64,000 nt of DNA, taken from assembly GCF_014397025.1 (NCBI RefSeq), contig NZ_JACJUO010000001.1, positions 2,218,501 to 2,282,500 on the forward strand, read 5' to 3'. The notes under the pieces were generated by a model. The model was not told the origin of the DNA. It saw only the letters and a program-made list of their open reading frames with translations, and made no database searches. Every line of letters begins with the position of its first letter. Position 1 is the first letter of the stretch. This document shows, one piece after another, positions 25,883 to 34,674 of the stretch. The stretch comes from Ochrobactrum sp. Marseille-Q0166 (GTDB lineage: Bacteria; Pseudomonadota; Alphaproteobacteria; Rhizobiales; Rhizobiaceae). The translations under genes were made by a program, and so were the position numbers.

Positions 25883-27076
25883 ATGACGAATAAGACTACG
25901 CGTAAGTTACGCCCGGCAACGCAGCTCGTTCATGCAGGATCGCTGCGTTCAGGCTTTGCAGAGTTGTCCGAAGCCCTCTATCTGACGCAGGGCTTTCTCT
26001 ACCCGACGGCAGAAGCCGCAGAAGCGCGCTTCAAAGGTGAAGACCCAGGGTTCATCTATTCGCGTTATGCCAACCCAACCACCGACATGTTTGAAAAGCG
26101 GATGTGCGCACTGGAAGGTGCAGAGGATGCGCGCGCCTTCACCTCCGGCATGTCGGCAGTCGCCGCATCCATTCTCTGTCAGGTACAGGCTGGCGACCAC
26201 GTCATCTGCGCACGTGCCGTTTTCGGCTCATCGCGTTACATCATTGAGACGCTGCTGCCACGCTATGGCGTCGAGTATTCGATCATCGACGGCTCGAAGA
26301 TTGCAAACTGGAAAGCTGCCGTTCGTCCAAACACCAAAGTCATGCTGCTCGAAAGCCCGTCCAATCCGACGCTTGAGGTTATCGACATTGCAGCTGTGGC
26401 CAACATTGCCAATGAAATCGGTGCAAAGCTGATCGTTGATAACGTGTTTGCAACACCGCTTTACCAGAAGCCTCTGGAACTCGGCGCGCATATCGTTGTC
26501 TATTCGACCACCAAGCATATTGACGGTCAGGGCCGGTGTCTCGGCGGGATCATTCTTTCCGATCAGGAATGGACCGAAGAAGTTCTGCAGCCATACTTCC
26601 GTCATACCGGCCCCGGCATGAGCCCGTTCAATGCATGGATCATGCTGAAGGGCCTTGAGACGCTTGGCGTTCGCGTGCGCCAGCAGACACAATCGGCTGC
26701 AGCTGTTGCCGATGCGCTGGCCGGGCAGGCAGGTGTGAAGCAGGTCATCTATCCGGGCCGCGCCGACCACCCGCAGGCTGACATCATCGCTCGCCAGATG
26801 AGCGGCGGCTCGACACTCATCGCACTGGAACTCGAAGGCGGCAAGGAAGCTGCGTTCAAGTTCGAAAATGCCCTTCAGGTGTTCAGTATTTCCAACAATC
26901 TGGGTGACGCAAAGAGCATCATCACCCATCCAGCAACAACGACGCATCAGAGCCTCTCGGACGAAGCACGCGCAGAACTCGGCATTTCTGACGGCATGTT
27001 GCGCATCTCTGTCGGCCTTGAAGATCAGGACGATCTGGTCGAGGACGTTCTGGAAGCGCTTGCTGCCGCTCGCTAA
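25883..27076 (+). CDS. metZ: O-succinylhomoserine sulfhydrylase
   Basis: About 397 residues from MTNKTTRKLRPATQLVHAG; the open frame back to 25799 covers the leader terminator and is not expected. This PLP enzyme makes homocysteine from O-succinylhomoserine and sulfide. Motifs: YSRYANPTTDMFEKRMCALEGAE-like (SRYANPTT), SGMSAVAASILCQVQAGDH, NVFATPLYQKPLELGAHIVVYSTTKHIDGQGRC (PLP Lys in STTKHIDGQ) and SLGDAKSIITHPATTTHQ-like end. Control by SAM-II fits methionine synthesis. Confidence 0.95.
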   Translation: MTNKTTRKLRPATQLVHAGSLRSGFAELSEALYLTQGFLYPTAEAAEARFKGEDPGFIYSRYANPTTDMFEKRMCALEGAEDARAFTSGMSAVAASILCQVQAGDHVICARAVFGSSRYIIETLLPRYGVEYSIIDGSKIANWKAAVRPNTKVMLLESPSNPTLEVIDIAAVANIANEIGAKLIVDNVFATPLYQKPLELGAHIVVYSTTKHIDGQGRCLGGIILSDQEWTEEVLQPYFRHTGPGMSPFNAWIMLKGLETLGVRVRQQTQSAAAVADALAGQAGVKQVIYPGRADHPQADIIARQMSGGSTLIALELEGGKEAAFKFENALQVFSISNNLGDAKSIITHPATTTHQSLSDEARAELGISDGMLRISVGLEDQDDLVEDVLEALAAAR

Positions 27077-27102
27077 CAAAGATCATCGCATTTTGCTTCT
27101 TT

Positions 27103-27138
27103 AGAACGCCGTGCGTCCTTTCGGACGCACGGCGTTCT
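27103..27138 (+). terminator. metZ terminator, 16-base stem
   Basis: A perfect 16-base stem (27103-27118 / 27123-27138) with a TTTC loop, followed by CATTCTTTATTT. The stem holds GCCGTGCGTCC and its complement. Confidence 0.75.
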
Positions 27139-27168
27139 CATTCTTTATTTCTACGCATCGTGGCTTAC

Positions 27169-27255
27169 AAAAATCGAAATCGATTTTTGCGCCAATGCGC
27201 CAGGCCGCTAAATGATGCATAAACGACGCATTTGCCGGAACATTTCGGCAAATGC
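27169..27255. repeat. Two palindromes between metZ and apaG
   Basis: AAAAATCG-N4-CGATTTTT at 27169-27188 and GCATTTGCCG-N8-CGGCAAATGC at 27228-27255 are perfect inverted repeats after the metZ terminator. Neither has a T-tail that makes it a clear terminator. They may be an intergenic repeat or regulatory sites for apaG. Confidence 0.45.
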
Positions 27256-27279
27256 GATGCATTTGTCACCATCAAATCG

Positions 27280-27308
27280 TTGACCTCCCGTGTAACTTTG
27301 GCGATACG
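27280..27308 (+). promoter_or_regulatory. Candidate apaG promoter
   Basis: TTGACC (27280-27285), 17-base spacer, GATACG (27303-27308), 28 bases before the apaG start. Confidence 0.4.
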
Positions 27309-27335
27309 TGAGCAGATAATATGATTTGAAGGCAG

Positions 27336-27734
27336 ATGTGTATGTACAGAGCGATAACAAGGGACATTGAGGTAACGGCTGAGCCGTTTTATCTCGAAGA
27401 CCAGTCCGAGCCGGACGAAAATCGCTATGTCTGGGGCTACCGGATCACCATTGCCAATAATTCATCGCAAACCGTTCAACTGCGCTCACGCTACTGGCAA
27501 ATCACCGACGGCAATGGCCGTATTGAAGAGGTGAAGGGTGCAGGCGTCATCGGCGAACAGCCGACGCTGAACCCGGGGGATTCTTACCAATATTCATCGG
27601 GCTGCCCACTCAGCACGACATCCGGCGTTATGGTCGGGCGCTATCAAATGCAATTACCGGACGGGAGTGCCTTTGAAGTCGATATTCCAGCCTTTTCGCT
27701 GGATATTCCTGAAACAAGGCGAACACTGAATTAA
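27336..27734 (+). CDS. apaG: ApaG protein
   Basis: 132 residues, the usual length. [33 protein letters not shown] beta region (key YVWGYRI), [26 protein letters not shown] and [26 protein letters not shown] are ApaG signatures. It is an FN3-like small protein; in enterobacteria it is linked to Mg/Co sensitivity, and its activity is uncertain. ATG 27342 is an alternative start. A terminator follows. Confidence 0.95.
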   Translation: MCMYRAITRDIEVTAEPFYLEDQSEPDENRYVWGYRITIANNSSQTVQLRSRYWQITDGNGRIEEVKGAGVIGEQPTLNPGDSYQYSSGCPLSTTSGVMVGRYQMQLPDGSAFEVDIPAFSLDIPETRRTLN

Positions 27735-27761
27735 AAAAGGCGCTTTTTTCAAAGCGCCTTT
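27733..27761 (-). terminator. Terminator between apaG and hslO
   Basis: Stem AAAGGCGCTTT/AAAGCGCCTTT with a TTTC loop. The minus-strand tail is TTTTTT, so it mainly ends the hslO transcript but may serve both. Confidence 0.8.
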
Positions 27762-27770
27762 CTCAAAATG

Positions 27771-28793
27771 TTACTTCGCAAACTGTGCAGGATCGAACTC
27801 ATAAGTCGTTGAGCAGAATTCGCACGTGACCGAAATCTTGCCGTCCGTGACGCTGTCCTGAATTTCTTCCGCTGAGAAATTATTGAACACGCCTTCGATC
27901 TTTTCACGAGAGCATGAGCAATTATCCTCGACACGGATTCCCTCATAGATGCGAACACCACGCTCGTGGAACAAACGATAAAGCAGACGTTCCGAGCCGA
28001 CCTGCGGGTCAGTCAGTTCCGAGCTTTCGATTGTTCCAACCAATGAACGCGCTTCATCCCAGCCGTCGTCTTCAGGACCGAGAATAGCCGTATTCTCATC
28101 GCCATCGCCGCCAGGGAGATCCGGCATGCGCGCACGCATTTCAGATTCCGGCAGGAACTGGATCATGAGACCACCAGCACGCCAACGTTCCACGAGTTTA
28201 CCGTCACTGCCACGCTCGACAAGCTTTGCAACACTCAGCTTCATGTCGGTTGCGATCTGCTCGGACTGACGGAAATAGGTGCGTGCGATCTCTTCCAGTG
28301 TCGATCCATCAAGCGCAACAATGCCCTGATAGCGCTGTGTATGGGCACCCTGATCGACCGTAAAGGCGAGTGTCCCACGGCCAAGCAGTTCTTCCGGGCG
28401 CGTCTTTCCAGCGCTCACCGCCTCCGCGACACGCTCGGCATCAAAGCGCGCATAGGCACGCACGGACTTCGGCGTGCGGAAATCCACGACCAGCATATCG
28501 ACAGGTCCGTCGGACTGGGTCTGAAAGATGAACTTCCCTTCAAACTTCAACGACGTACCAAGAAGGGTCGTCAGAACCGTTGCTTCCGCCAGAAGGCGGG
28601 CAACATGTTCGGGATAGTCATGACGCTTGAGGATTGCGTCAATGCTTGCGCCCAGTTGCACGGCGCGACCACGCACGTCGAGCCCTTCCACCTGGAAGGG
28701 CACAACGGCATCATCACCTGCAAACTCGAAGTTGTTCAGATCAATATGAACGACTTCAGCTTCATTTTGCTCTGCGCTGATCTTGTCAGACAA
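27771..28793 (-). CDS. hslO: Hsp33 redox-regulated chaperone
   Basis: About 340 residues from TTG 28791-28793, which has GGGAG five bases upstream; the longer frame to 28871 overlaps argF. Hsp33 holds unfolding proteins under oxidative stress; the C-terminal zinc site is CSCS..., then CEFCS (Cys-x-Cys and Cys-x2-Cys). The N-terminal body shows TVLTTLLGTSLKFEGKFIFQTQSDGPV and AFTVDQGAHTQRYQGIVAL. It is 13 bases downstream of argF, so part of the arg transcript. Confidence 0.95.
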   Translation of the reverse strand: MSDKISAEQNEAEVVHIDLNNFEFAGDDAVVPFQVEGLDVRGRAVQLGASIDAILKRHDYPEHVARLLAEATVLTTLLGTSLKFEGKFIFQTQSDGPVDMLVVDFRTPKSVRAYARFDAERVAEAVSAGKTRPEELLGRGTLAFTVDQGAHTQRYQGIVALDGSTLEEIARTYFRQSEQIATDMKLSVAKLVERGSDGKLVERWRAGGLMIQFLPESEMRARMPDLPGGDGDENTAILGPEDDGWDEARSLVGTIESSELTDPQVGSERLLYRLFHERGVRIYEGIRVEDNCSCSREKIEGVFNNFSAEEIQDSVTDGKISVTCEFCSTTYEFDPAQFAK

Positions 28794-28806
28794 ATTATGC
28801 TCCCAA

Positions 28807-29730
28807 TCAGCTGCCTTGCAGGCACCACGCCAGAATAGCTTTCTGCGCGTGAAGCCTGTTTTCAGCTTCATCGAAGACGACCGATTGTGGGCCGTCGATC
28901 ACTTCGTCGGTCACTTCCTCGCCGCGATGCGCGGGCAGGCAGTGCATGAAAAGCGCCTTCGGGTCAGCTTTAGCCATCAGATGAGCATTTACCTGATAGG
29001 GCATGAAAACATTATGGCCGCGAGCGTGATCTTCCTGCCCCATGGAAACCCAGGTGTCTGTGACGACGCAATCTGCACCATTCACCGCCTTGTCCGGGTC
29101 CACTGTGGACAGGATGTTCGCGCCATTTGCCTTTGCCCAATCGATATATTGCTGCTTTGGCTCGCTGCCTTCCGGCGTTGCGATATTGACGTTGAAATCA
29201 AAACGCGCCGCAGCTTCCACAAGCGAATGAAGAACGTTGTTGCCGTCCCCCATCCAGGCAAAGGTCTTGCCTTTGATCGAGCCGCGATGTTCCTCATATG
29301 TAAGAACGTCAGCCATGATCTGACAAGGGTGTGTGTCATCGGTCAGTGCATTAATCACCGGAACGGTCGCATGTTCGGCAAGCTCCAGCATCCGATCATG
29401 CGATGTCGTGCGGATCATGATCGCATCAACATAGCGCGACAGCACCTTGGCGGTGTCTGCGATCGTCTCGCTGCGACCGAGCTGCATTTCCGAACCCGTA
29501 AGCATGATCGTCTCGCCGCCGAGCTGACGCATGCCAACGTCGAATGAAACACGGGTACGCGTAGACGGCTTTTCGAAAATCATCGCCAGAACCTTGCCAG
29601 CGAACGGCTTTTCGATCTCGCCGGCCTTTAAGCGCGCCTTGCGCGCTTTGGCATCTTCCATGATTGCACGCAGTTCAGATGACGGAACCGTCGAGAGGTC
29701 AATGAAGTGCTTGATACCGTTATTCGCCAT
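28807..29730 (-). CDS. argF: Ornithine carbamoyltransferase
   Basis: About 307 residues from [13 protein letters not shown]. It makes citrulline from ornithine and carbamoyl phosphate. Motifs: [16 protein letters not shown] (carbamoyl-phosphate STRTR), [19 protein letters not shown] (HPCQ), and [14 protein letters not shown] (HCLPA with active-site Cys). It begins four bases after the argD stop and continues into hslO. Confidence 0.97.
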   Translation of the reverse strand: MANNGIKHFIDLSTVPSSELRAIMEDAKARKARLKAGEIEKPFAGKVLAMIFEKPSTRTRVSFDVGMRQLGGETIMLTGSEMQLGRSETIADTAKVLSRYVDAIMIRTTSHDRMLELAEHATVPVINALTDDTHPCQIMADVLTYEEHRGSIKGKTFAWMGDGNNVLHSLVEAAARFDFNVNIATPEGSEPKQQYIDWAKANGANILSTVDPDKAVNGADCVVTDTWVSMGQEDHARGHNVFMPYQVNAHLMAKADPKALFMHCLPAHRGEEVTDEVIDGPQSVVFDEAENRLHAQKAILAWCLQGS

Positions 29731-29734
29731 AGTT

Positions 29735-30946
29735 TTACGCCGTCTTGCTGATCGGATTTGCAACGGAAAGCCGTTCAACGGCTGCTTCAATGCGTGCCAG
29801 TGCTTCACGCGCTTCTTCCGGTGTTGTCACCAGTGGAGGCAGGATGCGCACGACATTGTCACCTGCACCAACACTGAGCAGATGCTCATCACGCAGAGCC
29901 TGTATCAGCGTGACGTTCGGAACCACGCATTTGATGCCCATCAGCAGGCCGCGACCGCGCACTTCCGAAATGATATTTGGATAGCGGTCGATAATCGACG
30001 CAAGCCCCTGCTTCATCGTAAGTGCTGTTTCCTGCACATTTTCAAGGAAGCCTTCCGCCAGCACGACATCGAGCACGGCATTCCCAACAGCCATAGCAAG
30101 TGGATTTCCGCCATAGGTCGTGCCATGCACACCCGCAGTCATACCCTTGGCAGCTTCTGCTGTTGCAAGGCAGGCGCCCATCGGGAAGCCGCCGCCGATC
30201 CCCTTCGCAACTGCCATGATGTCTGGCGTGATGCCCGACCATTCATGGGCGAAAAGTTTGCCGGTACGGCCAACGCCGGTCTGCACTTCGTCGAGGATCA
30301 GAAGAAGGCCCTTTTCGTCGCAGATCTTGCGCAGAAGACGCATGAATTCTTCAGGGAAGCCGCGCAGACCGCCCTCGCCCTGCACAGGTTCGAGCAGGAT
30401 TGCTGCGGTTTCTTCGGTGATTGCTGCGCGCAGAGCCGCTTCATCACCGAAGGGAACCTGATCAAAACCATCAACCTTCGGGCCAAAGCCTTCGAGATAC
30501 TTGGCCTGACCGCCTGCGGCGATCGTTGCCAGCGTGCGACCGTGGAACGCACCTTCAAAAGTGATGATGCGGAAGCGTTCAGGATTGCCGTTTACATAGT
30601 GATAGCGACGCGCAGTCTTGATCGCGCATTCAATCGCTTCGGCACCGGAATTGGTAAAGAACACTTTGTCCGCAAAGGTTGCGTCGACCAGACGCTGGCC
30701 CAGCTTTTCCTGCCCCGGAACTTCATAGAGGTTTGACAGGTGCCAGAGCTTGTCAGCCTGATCTTTAAGTGTATTGACCAGATGCGGATGGGAATGCCCC
30801 AGCGAGTTCACGGCAATGCCTGCCGCAAAATCGAGATAACGCTCGCCGTTTTCGGTAATAAGCCAAATGCCCTCACCTCGCTCGAAGCGCAGAGCCGCAC
30901 GATTGTATGTGTCGTAGAGCGGTTGCACAGTCGTAACGTCGGTCAT
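29735..30946 (-). CDS. argD: Acetylornithine aminotransferase
   Basis: 403 residues; GGAGG lies 10 bases before ATG. The PLP enzyme converts N-acetylglutamate semialdehyde to N-acetylornithine. Motifs: [72 protein letters not shown] and [16 protein letters not shown] (PLP Lys). First gene of argD-argF-hslO. Its leader holds a promoter immediately followed by a terminator and an arginine-rich short ORF. Confidence 0.96.
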   Translation of the reverse strand: MTDVTTVQPLYDTYNRAALRFERGEGIWLITENGERYLDFAAGIAVNSLGHSHPHLVNTLKDQADKLWHLSNLYEVPGQEKLGQRLVDATFADKVFFTNSGAEAIECAIKTARRYHYVNGNPERFRIITFEGAFHGRTLATIAAGGQAKYLEGFGPKVDGFDQVPFGDEAALRAAITEETAAILLEPVQGEGGLRGFPEEFMRLLRKICDEKGLLLILDEVQTGVGRTGKLFAHEWSGITPDIMAVAKGIGGGFPMGACLATAEAAKGMTAGVHGTTYGGNPLAMAVGNAVLDVVLAEGFLENVQETALTMKQGLASIIDRYPNIISEVRGRGLLMGIKCVVPNVTLIQALRDEHLLSVGAGDNVVRILPPLVTTPEEAREALARIEAAVERLSVANPISKTA

Positions 30947-30970
30947 TGCAGTCAGGCCTCCATTAGCCTT

Positions 30971-31087
30971 TTAAATGCAGCGCCTCCGGCAAAGGCCGGT
31001 CGGGCAGCGTTTCCCATTGTGTTGATGTCCCACACATGAACGCAATCGTTCGCTGGCGGGTTCGGGGATCTCGTGTCTTTGCACCAT
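30971..31087 (-). CDS. Possible arginine-rich leader peptide of argD
   Basis: A 38-codon frame ends 24 bases before argD. It encodes seven arginines, three in a row near the end (LCRRRCI). The GGGAGG motif abuts the ATG; a GTG start three codon positions down is slightly better spaced. If translated it could sense arginine supply. The ribosome-site geometry is poor, so this is tentative. Confidence 0.25.
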   Translation of the reverse strand: MVQRHEIPEPASERLRSCVGHQHNGKRCPTGLCRRRCI

Positions 31088-31102
31088 CCTCCCGGCGGAA
31101 AT

Positions 31103-31124
31103 AAAAAACCGCCCTCAGGGCGGC
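31103..31124 (-). terminator. Promoter-proximal terminator in the argD leader
   Basis: Minus strand: CCGCCCT-g-AGGGCGG followed by TTTTTT. It lies only about a dozen bases after the predicted start site of the promoter at 31143-31171 and before argD. Confidence 0.75.
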
Positions 31125-31142
31125 AATATTTAATCCCGCACG

Positions 31143-31171
31143 TATATTGGCGCTCACAAAAAAAATGTCAA
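31143..31171 (-). promoter_or_regulatory. Predicted argD promoter
   Basis: Minus strand TTGACA (31171-31166), 17-base spacer, AATATA (31148-31143). This is a near-consensus housekeeping promoter. Confidence 0.6.
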
Positions 31172-31190
31172 TCAAAGCGCAACGGGATAA

Positions 31191-31210
31191 TCATGCATCT
31201 TTATGCATGA
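31191..31210. promoter_or_regulatory. Palindrome upstream of the argD promoter
   Basis: TCATGCAT-N4-ATGCATGA is a perfect dyad 20 bases upstream of the -35. It resembles an ARG-box half-site spacing but could be any dimeric regulator's site. Confidence 0.4.
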
Positions 31211-31212
31211 AC

Positions 31213-31368
31213 CCATGCCGGAAACAGCGCTCATATATTTTGCTGCATATAAGATGGCACCTATGCAGTTGCAGGGGTGGCATTTTTCAGATCGGGTCGA
31301 TATATAGGCCCCAGTTGTTCTCCCCGACGGGGACCCTATCTGAAAAACTGCTGCAAAATACGCGCAGA
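31213..31368. ncRNA. Candidate structured RNA between argD and gcrA
   Basis: Arms 31283-31298 and 31332-31347 form a 16-base stem with one mismatch, enclosing a CCCC/GGGG hairpin. Outside it TATTTTG and CAAAATA can form a closing stem with GCGC further out, leaving an asymmetric bubble. The roughly 150-nt plan resembles a 6S-like RNA. Strand and class are undetermined. No tRNA or protein ORF explains it. Confidence 0.4.
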
Positions 31369-31429
31369 TGACTCAGAAAAACCGTCTTTAACACCCAAGT
31401 TGGGGAAAACCGTAAAAATGGAATCTGCC

Positions 31430-31499
31430 TGACAAGGCTATCCCTTGTCATGGCGTCGTTCAATAATGTAGTTTATTTTTTAAAGTAAAAAACTACATT
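31430..31499. promoter_or_regulatory. Two dyads upstream of gcrA
   Basis: TGACAAGG-N5-CCTTGTCA at 31430-31450 and AATGTAGTTT-N15-AAACTACATT at 31465-31499. Three GANTC methylation sites lie at 31370, 31421 and 31569. These are plausible regulatory elements of gcrA. Confidence 0.4.
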
Positions 31500-31605
31500 T
31501 TGTACGGCGGACCTAGTCACCCGGATAGATATAGTGTTTGCACCTGGAGCAATTCGGGGGCGCTGGTGGATTCCGGATAACGAAGATTGATTGGAGCCCA
31601 GGGCG

Positions 31606-32163
31606 ATGAACTGGACAGATGAGCGCGTCGAACTGCTTAAGAAGCTATGGAATGATGGCTTGAGTGCAAGCCAGATCGCTGCGCAGCTTGGTGGCGTCAG
31701 CCGCAACGCAGTGATCGGTAAAGTGCACCGTCTGAAATTGTCAGGTCGTGGCAAAACCACGACTGCTGCACCTCGCAGCAAAAAAGTGAATACCGTTGCA
31801 GCAACACCACGTCCAGCCGCAACAAGCAGCAGCAACGCGGGAGCAAGCCGTCCGCAGGCGACCACAACAATTCGTACAGCGACTGTTACGCAGACCGTTG
31901 GCGCAACAGCTCTTCAGATGGAATATGTTGCGGATGCCGTAACCGAGCGTGTGGTGCGCCCAGCATCAGATGTCGTTGTGCCAATTTCCCGCAAACTGAC
32001 ACTTCTGCAGCTGAGCGAACGCACTTGCAAATGGCCTATCGGCGATCCGCTCAATGAGGATTTCCACTTCTGCGGCAGTGAATCGGGCGAATCCAGCCCT
32101 TATTGCAGCTATCATTCCAAGCTGGCTTTTCAGCCAACGGCGGAACGTCGCCGCGCACGCTGA
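31606..32163 (+). CDS. gcrA: Cell-cycle regulator GcrA
   Basis: 185 residues from MNWTDERVELLKKLW (TTGGAG upstream; a TTG at 31591 is less likely). The N-terminal helix-turn-helix continues WNDGLSASQIAAQLGGVSRNAVIGKVHRL. A low-complexity Ala/Thr/Ser linker follows, then the conserved C-terminal end TCKWPIGDPLNEDFHFCG and PYCSYHSKLAFQP. GcrA acts with RNA polymerase sigma70 at GANTC-methylated promoters in alphaproteobacteria. Confidence 0.95.
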   Translation: MNWTDERVELLKKLWNDGLSASQIAAQLGGVSRNAVIGKVHRLKLSGRGKTTTAAPRSKKVNTVAATPRPAATSSSNAGASRPQATTTIRTATVTQTVGATALQMEYVADAVTERVVRPASDVVVPISRKLTLLQLSERTCKWPIGDPLNEDFHFCGSESGESSPYCSYHSKLAFQPTAERRRAR

Positions 32164-32190
32164 TTGAATGCGAAAGCATTGCTGAATATC

Positions 32191-32226
32191 AAACCCCGGC
32201 AGCACCTTGCTCCGGGGTTTTTCTTT
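32191..32226 (+). terminator. gcrA terminator
   Basis: Nine-base stem AAACCCCGG/CCGGGGTTT with a 12-base loop and a TTTTTCTTT tail. Confidence 0.85.
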
Positions 32227-32254
32227 ATCAGTAATCCTGATGAAAACCGTTTTA

Positions 32255-33544
32255 TTATGCGCGCTTTGGCAGACGGACAACAAATGTTGATCCTTCACCA
32301 AGTTGCGAGCGCACAACGAGGCGTCCACGATGGCGGGCGAGAATGTGTTTGACAATGGCAAGCCCTAGTCCTGTGCCTTTTTGGGCGCGGCTTGTCTCAA
32401 CATCTATCCTATAGAAGCGCTCCGTCAGTCGTGGCAAATGTTCAGCCGCAATACCGGGACCAAAATCCTGAACCGAGACCACGACTTCTGATGTGTTCTG
32501 AGAAACTTCCTCATTCAGGCTTACAATGATACGCTTGCCGCCTTGCCCATATTTACAGGCATTTTCGACCAGATTCTGGAACACCTGAATAAGTTCGTCG
32601 CGAGTGCCGGTCACATTAACCGGCTTTTCGGGCAGATGCCGTTCGATAACCACATCCAGACCTTCCGCCAGCGGGCTCAGAGTATCAGCCACATGATTGA
32701 GCACCGCTGTCATATCAACGCATTCGGTCACAGCCAGATGCGCCCGCATTTCAAGCCGCGATAATGACAGAAGATCATCAATCAGGCGCGACATGCGCTC
32801 GGCCTGCTTTTGCATAATACCCAGGAAACGCTCACGCGCGCCCGCATCATTGCGCGCTGGACCTTGCAACGTTTCAATAAATCCAAGCAGCGAAGCCAAG
32901 GGCGTGCGCAGCTCATGGCTGGCATTGGCGATGAAGTCCGAACGCATGCGATCAATACGACGCGTTTCACTCTGATCGCGAAATAAAAGAACGAACAGTT
33001 CCGGCTTACCATCAATACCACGAAGCGCCTTAACCATGGCTTTATACCAGCGATCAATCGGAACGCGTTCGAAATAGTCGATGCTGCGTGGCTCGCCATC
33101 GGTGATCACACCCTGAATGAGCGCATGCATCTCCGGTGCGCGAAATCTGAGATAAAGCCCGGTGTCCGTTTCAAGCGACTGAAACGCATCGCGCGCAGCA
33201 ACATTGGCAAAGAGAACCGTTGCGCGATGGTCAAAGACAATCATCGGATCAGTCAGCAGGTCTGCGAGACGCTCGCCGGTAACATTGTCCATGTCACTTA
33301 TCGCGCGAACGCTCTGCGGCTTTTGAACGATGACATCATCCGTCGTGGCACTTGCCACCCAAATGGCACCAATAACAATCAGCGCCAGCAGCGCAATGCG
33401 GAACCATATTGGTAGATCAAGCACCATGACACAGATGATCACGATGAGGCTTACAATCAGCACACCTTTGACTCTGAGAAGTGGTGCGAAAAAAGATTCT
33501 TCTACGGCAGAAATGGGGGCATCTTGATTATTACTTTCGCTCAT
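32255..33544 (-). CDS. phoR: PhoR-like sensor histidine kinase
   Basis: 429 residues. Two hydrophobic helices (VLIVSLIVIICVMVLDLPIW, IALLALIVIGAIWVA) lie near the N-terminus, then a PAS region (DPMIVFDHRATVLFANVAA), HisKA with ASHELRTPLASLLGF (phospho-His), N-box LVENACKYGQGGKR and G-boxes DFGPGIAAEHL, GTGLGLAIVKHILARH. The plan fits PhoR, the phosphate-sensing partner of PhoB; no pst/phoB genes are in view, so the name is probable. Opposite strand to ppk2. Confidence 0.8.
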   Translation of the reverse strand: MSESNNQDAPISAVEESFFAPLLRVKGVLIVSLIVIICVMVLDLPIWFRIALLALIVIGAIWVASATTDDVIVQKPQSVRAISDMDNVTGERLADLLTDPMIVFDHRATVLFANVAARDAFQSLETDTGLYLRFRAPEMHALIQGVITDGEPRSIDYFERVPIDRWYKAMVKALRGIDGKPELFVLLFRDQSETRRIDRMRSDFIANASHELRTPLASLLGFIETLQGPARNDAGARERFLGIMQKQAERMSRLIDDLLSLSRLEMRAHLAVTECVDMTAVLNHVADTLSPLAEGLDVVIERHLPEKPVNVTGTRDELIQVFQNLVENACKYGQGGKRIIVSLNEEVSQNTSEVVVSVQDFGPGIAAEHLPRLTERFYRIDVETSRAQKGTGLGLAIVKHILARHRGRLVVRSQLGEGSTFVVRLPKRA

Positions 33545-33726
33545 TCTGACGTCTCTCAGCTATCCAGCACGCGTTTTAACACGCAAGCGATTTTCCATCC
33601 AACGCAGATGCACCAAAATCCGATGCCGCGTCCTTTACGTCCATCACAAACAGCCCATATCATGTAAGCACCATCTATAGGCATGTTTTGGAACATGTCT
33701 GCGTCTATAGACCAAAGGAGCTTGCA

Positions 33727-34674
33727 GTGGGTGACAGTTCAAAGACAGCTAACAAAAAGAATGCCGACAAAAGCAGCACGAAACCCATCAAGCTGGAAAT
33801 TAACGGCAAGACGCAGAAATTCGATATTAATGATCCGAAGCTGCCAGATTGGATCGAAAACAATGCATTGCAATCGGGTGGATATCCTTATCCCGACAAG
33901 ATGAAGGTGAAGGATTATGAAGAAACGCTGGAACGCCTGCAGATTGAACTGGTGAAGCTGCAATATTGGCTTCAAGATACCGGCGGGCGTGTGATCTGCG
34001 TTTTCGAAGGGCGTGACGCTGCGGGCAAAGGCGGAACGATCTTTACACTGCGCGAGTTCATGAACCCACGAACAGCGCGCAACGTCGCCTTGCCCAAACC
34101 AACAGAAACCGAGCGCGGCCAGTGGTATTTCCAGCGCTATGCACAACACTTCCCCACCTCGGGCGAGTTCGTCACCTTTGACCGCTCCTGGTATAATCGC
34201 GCAGGTGTCGAGCGCGTCATGCAATTCTGCACGCCGGAACAACTTGAAACATTTCTGACAGAAACGCCCGATTTTGAGCGCATGGTGGTGACAGAGGGCA
34301 TTAATCTGTTCAAATTCTGGCTGGATATTGGTCAGGAAATGCAGCTCAAACGCTTCCATGAGCGTCGTCACAGCCCGCTTAAAAGCTGGAAGTTTTCTCC
34401 GATGGACGTTGCCGGGATTTCACGCTGGAATGATTATTCGGCAGCGCTGCATACGATGCTTGAGCGCACCGACACCGGCTATGCGCCTTGGACGATTATC
34501 CGCTCCAATGATAAAAGGCGCGCCAGACTGGCTGCAATCCGGCGCGTGCTTTTGACATTGCCCTATGACGGGCGCGATCTTGAAGCCATTGGCCCGGAAG
34601 ATCAGTCCATTATTGGTCGTGGCGCGGAGTTTTTGGCATCCAAAACACCCGCAACACTCGCCTCAGGCAAATAA
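33727..34674 (+). CDS. ppk2: Polyphosphate kinase 2
   Basis: About 315 residues from GTG 33727 (AAAGGAG six bases upstream); a start at 33688 lacks a ribosome site. PPK2 makes nucleoside triphosphate from polyphosphate or the reverse. Motifs: [20 protein letters not shown] (Walker A-like GRDAAGKGG), [32 protein letters not shown] and YDGRDLEA. Length fits a short class I form. The last 73 bases overlap the convergent glycosyltransferase gene. Confidence 0.93.
   Translation: MGDSSKTANKKNADKSSTKPIKLEINGKTQKFDINDPKLPDWIENNALQSGGYPYPDKMKVKDYEETLERLQIELVKLQYWLQDTGGRVICVFEGRDAAGKGGTIFTLREFMNPRTARNVALPKPTETERGQWYFQRYAQHFPTSGEFVTFDRSWYNRAGVERVMQFCTPEQLETFLTETPDFERMVVTEGINLFKFWLDIGQEMQLKRFHERRHSPLKSWKFSPMDVAGISRWNDYSAALHTMLERTDTGYAPWTIIRSNDKRRARLAAIRRVLLTLPYDGRDLEAIGPEDQSIIGRGAEFLASKTPATLASGK

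Noticed and set aside
29531..30736. Plus-strand open frame of about 400 codons
   Set aside because: Antisense to argD and argF, whose motifs are unmistakable; composition reflects the codon bias of those genes.
31213..31368. tmRNA
   Set aside because: Neither strand shows a tag-peptide frame or tRNA-like ends, so this class was dropped.
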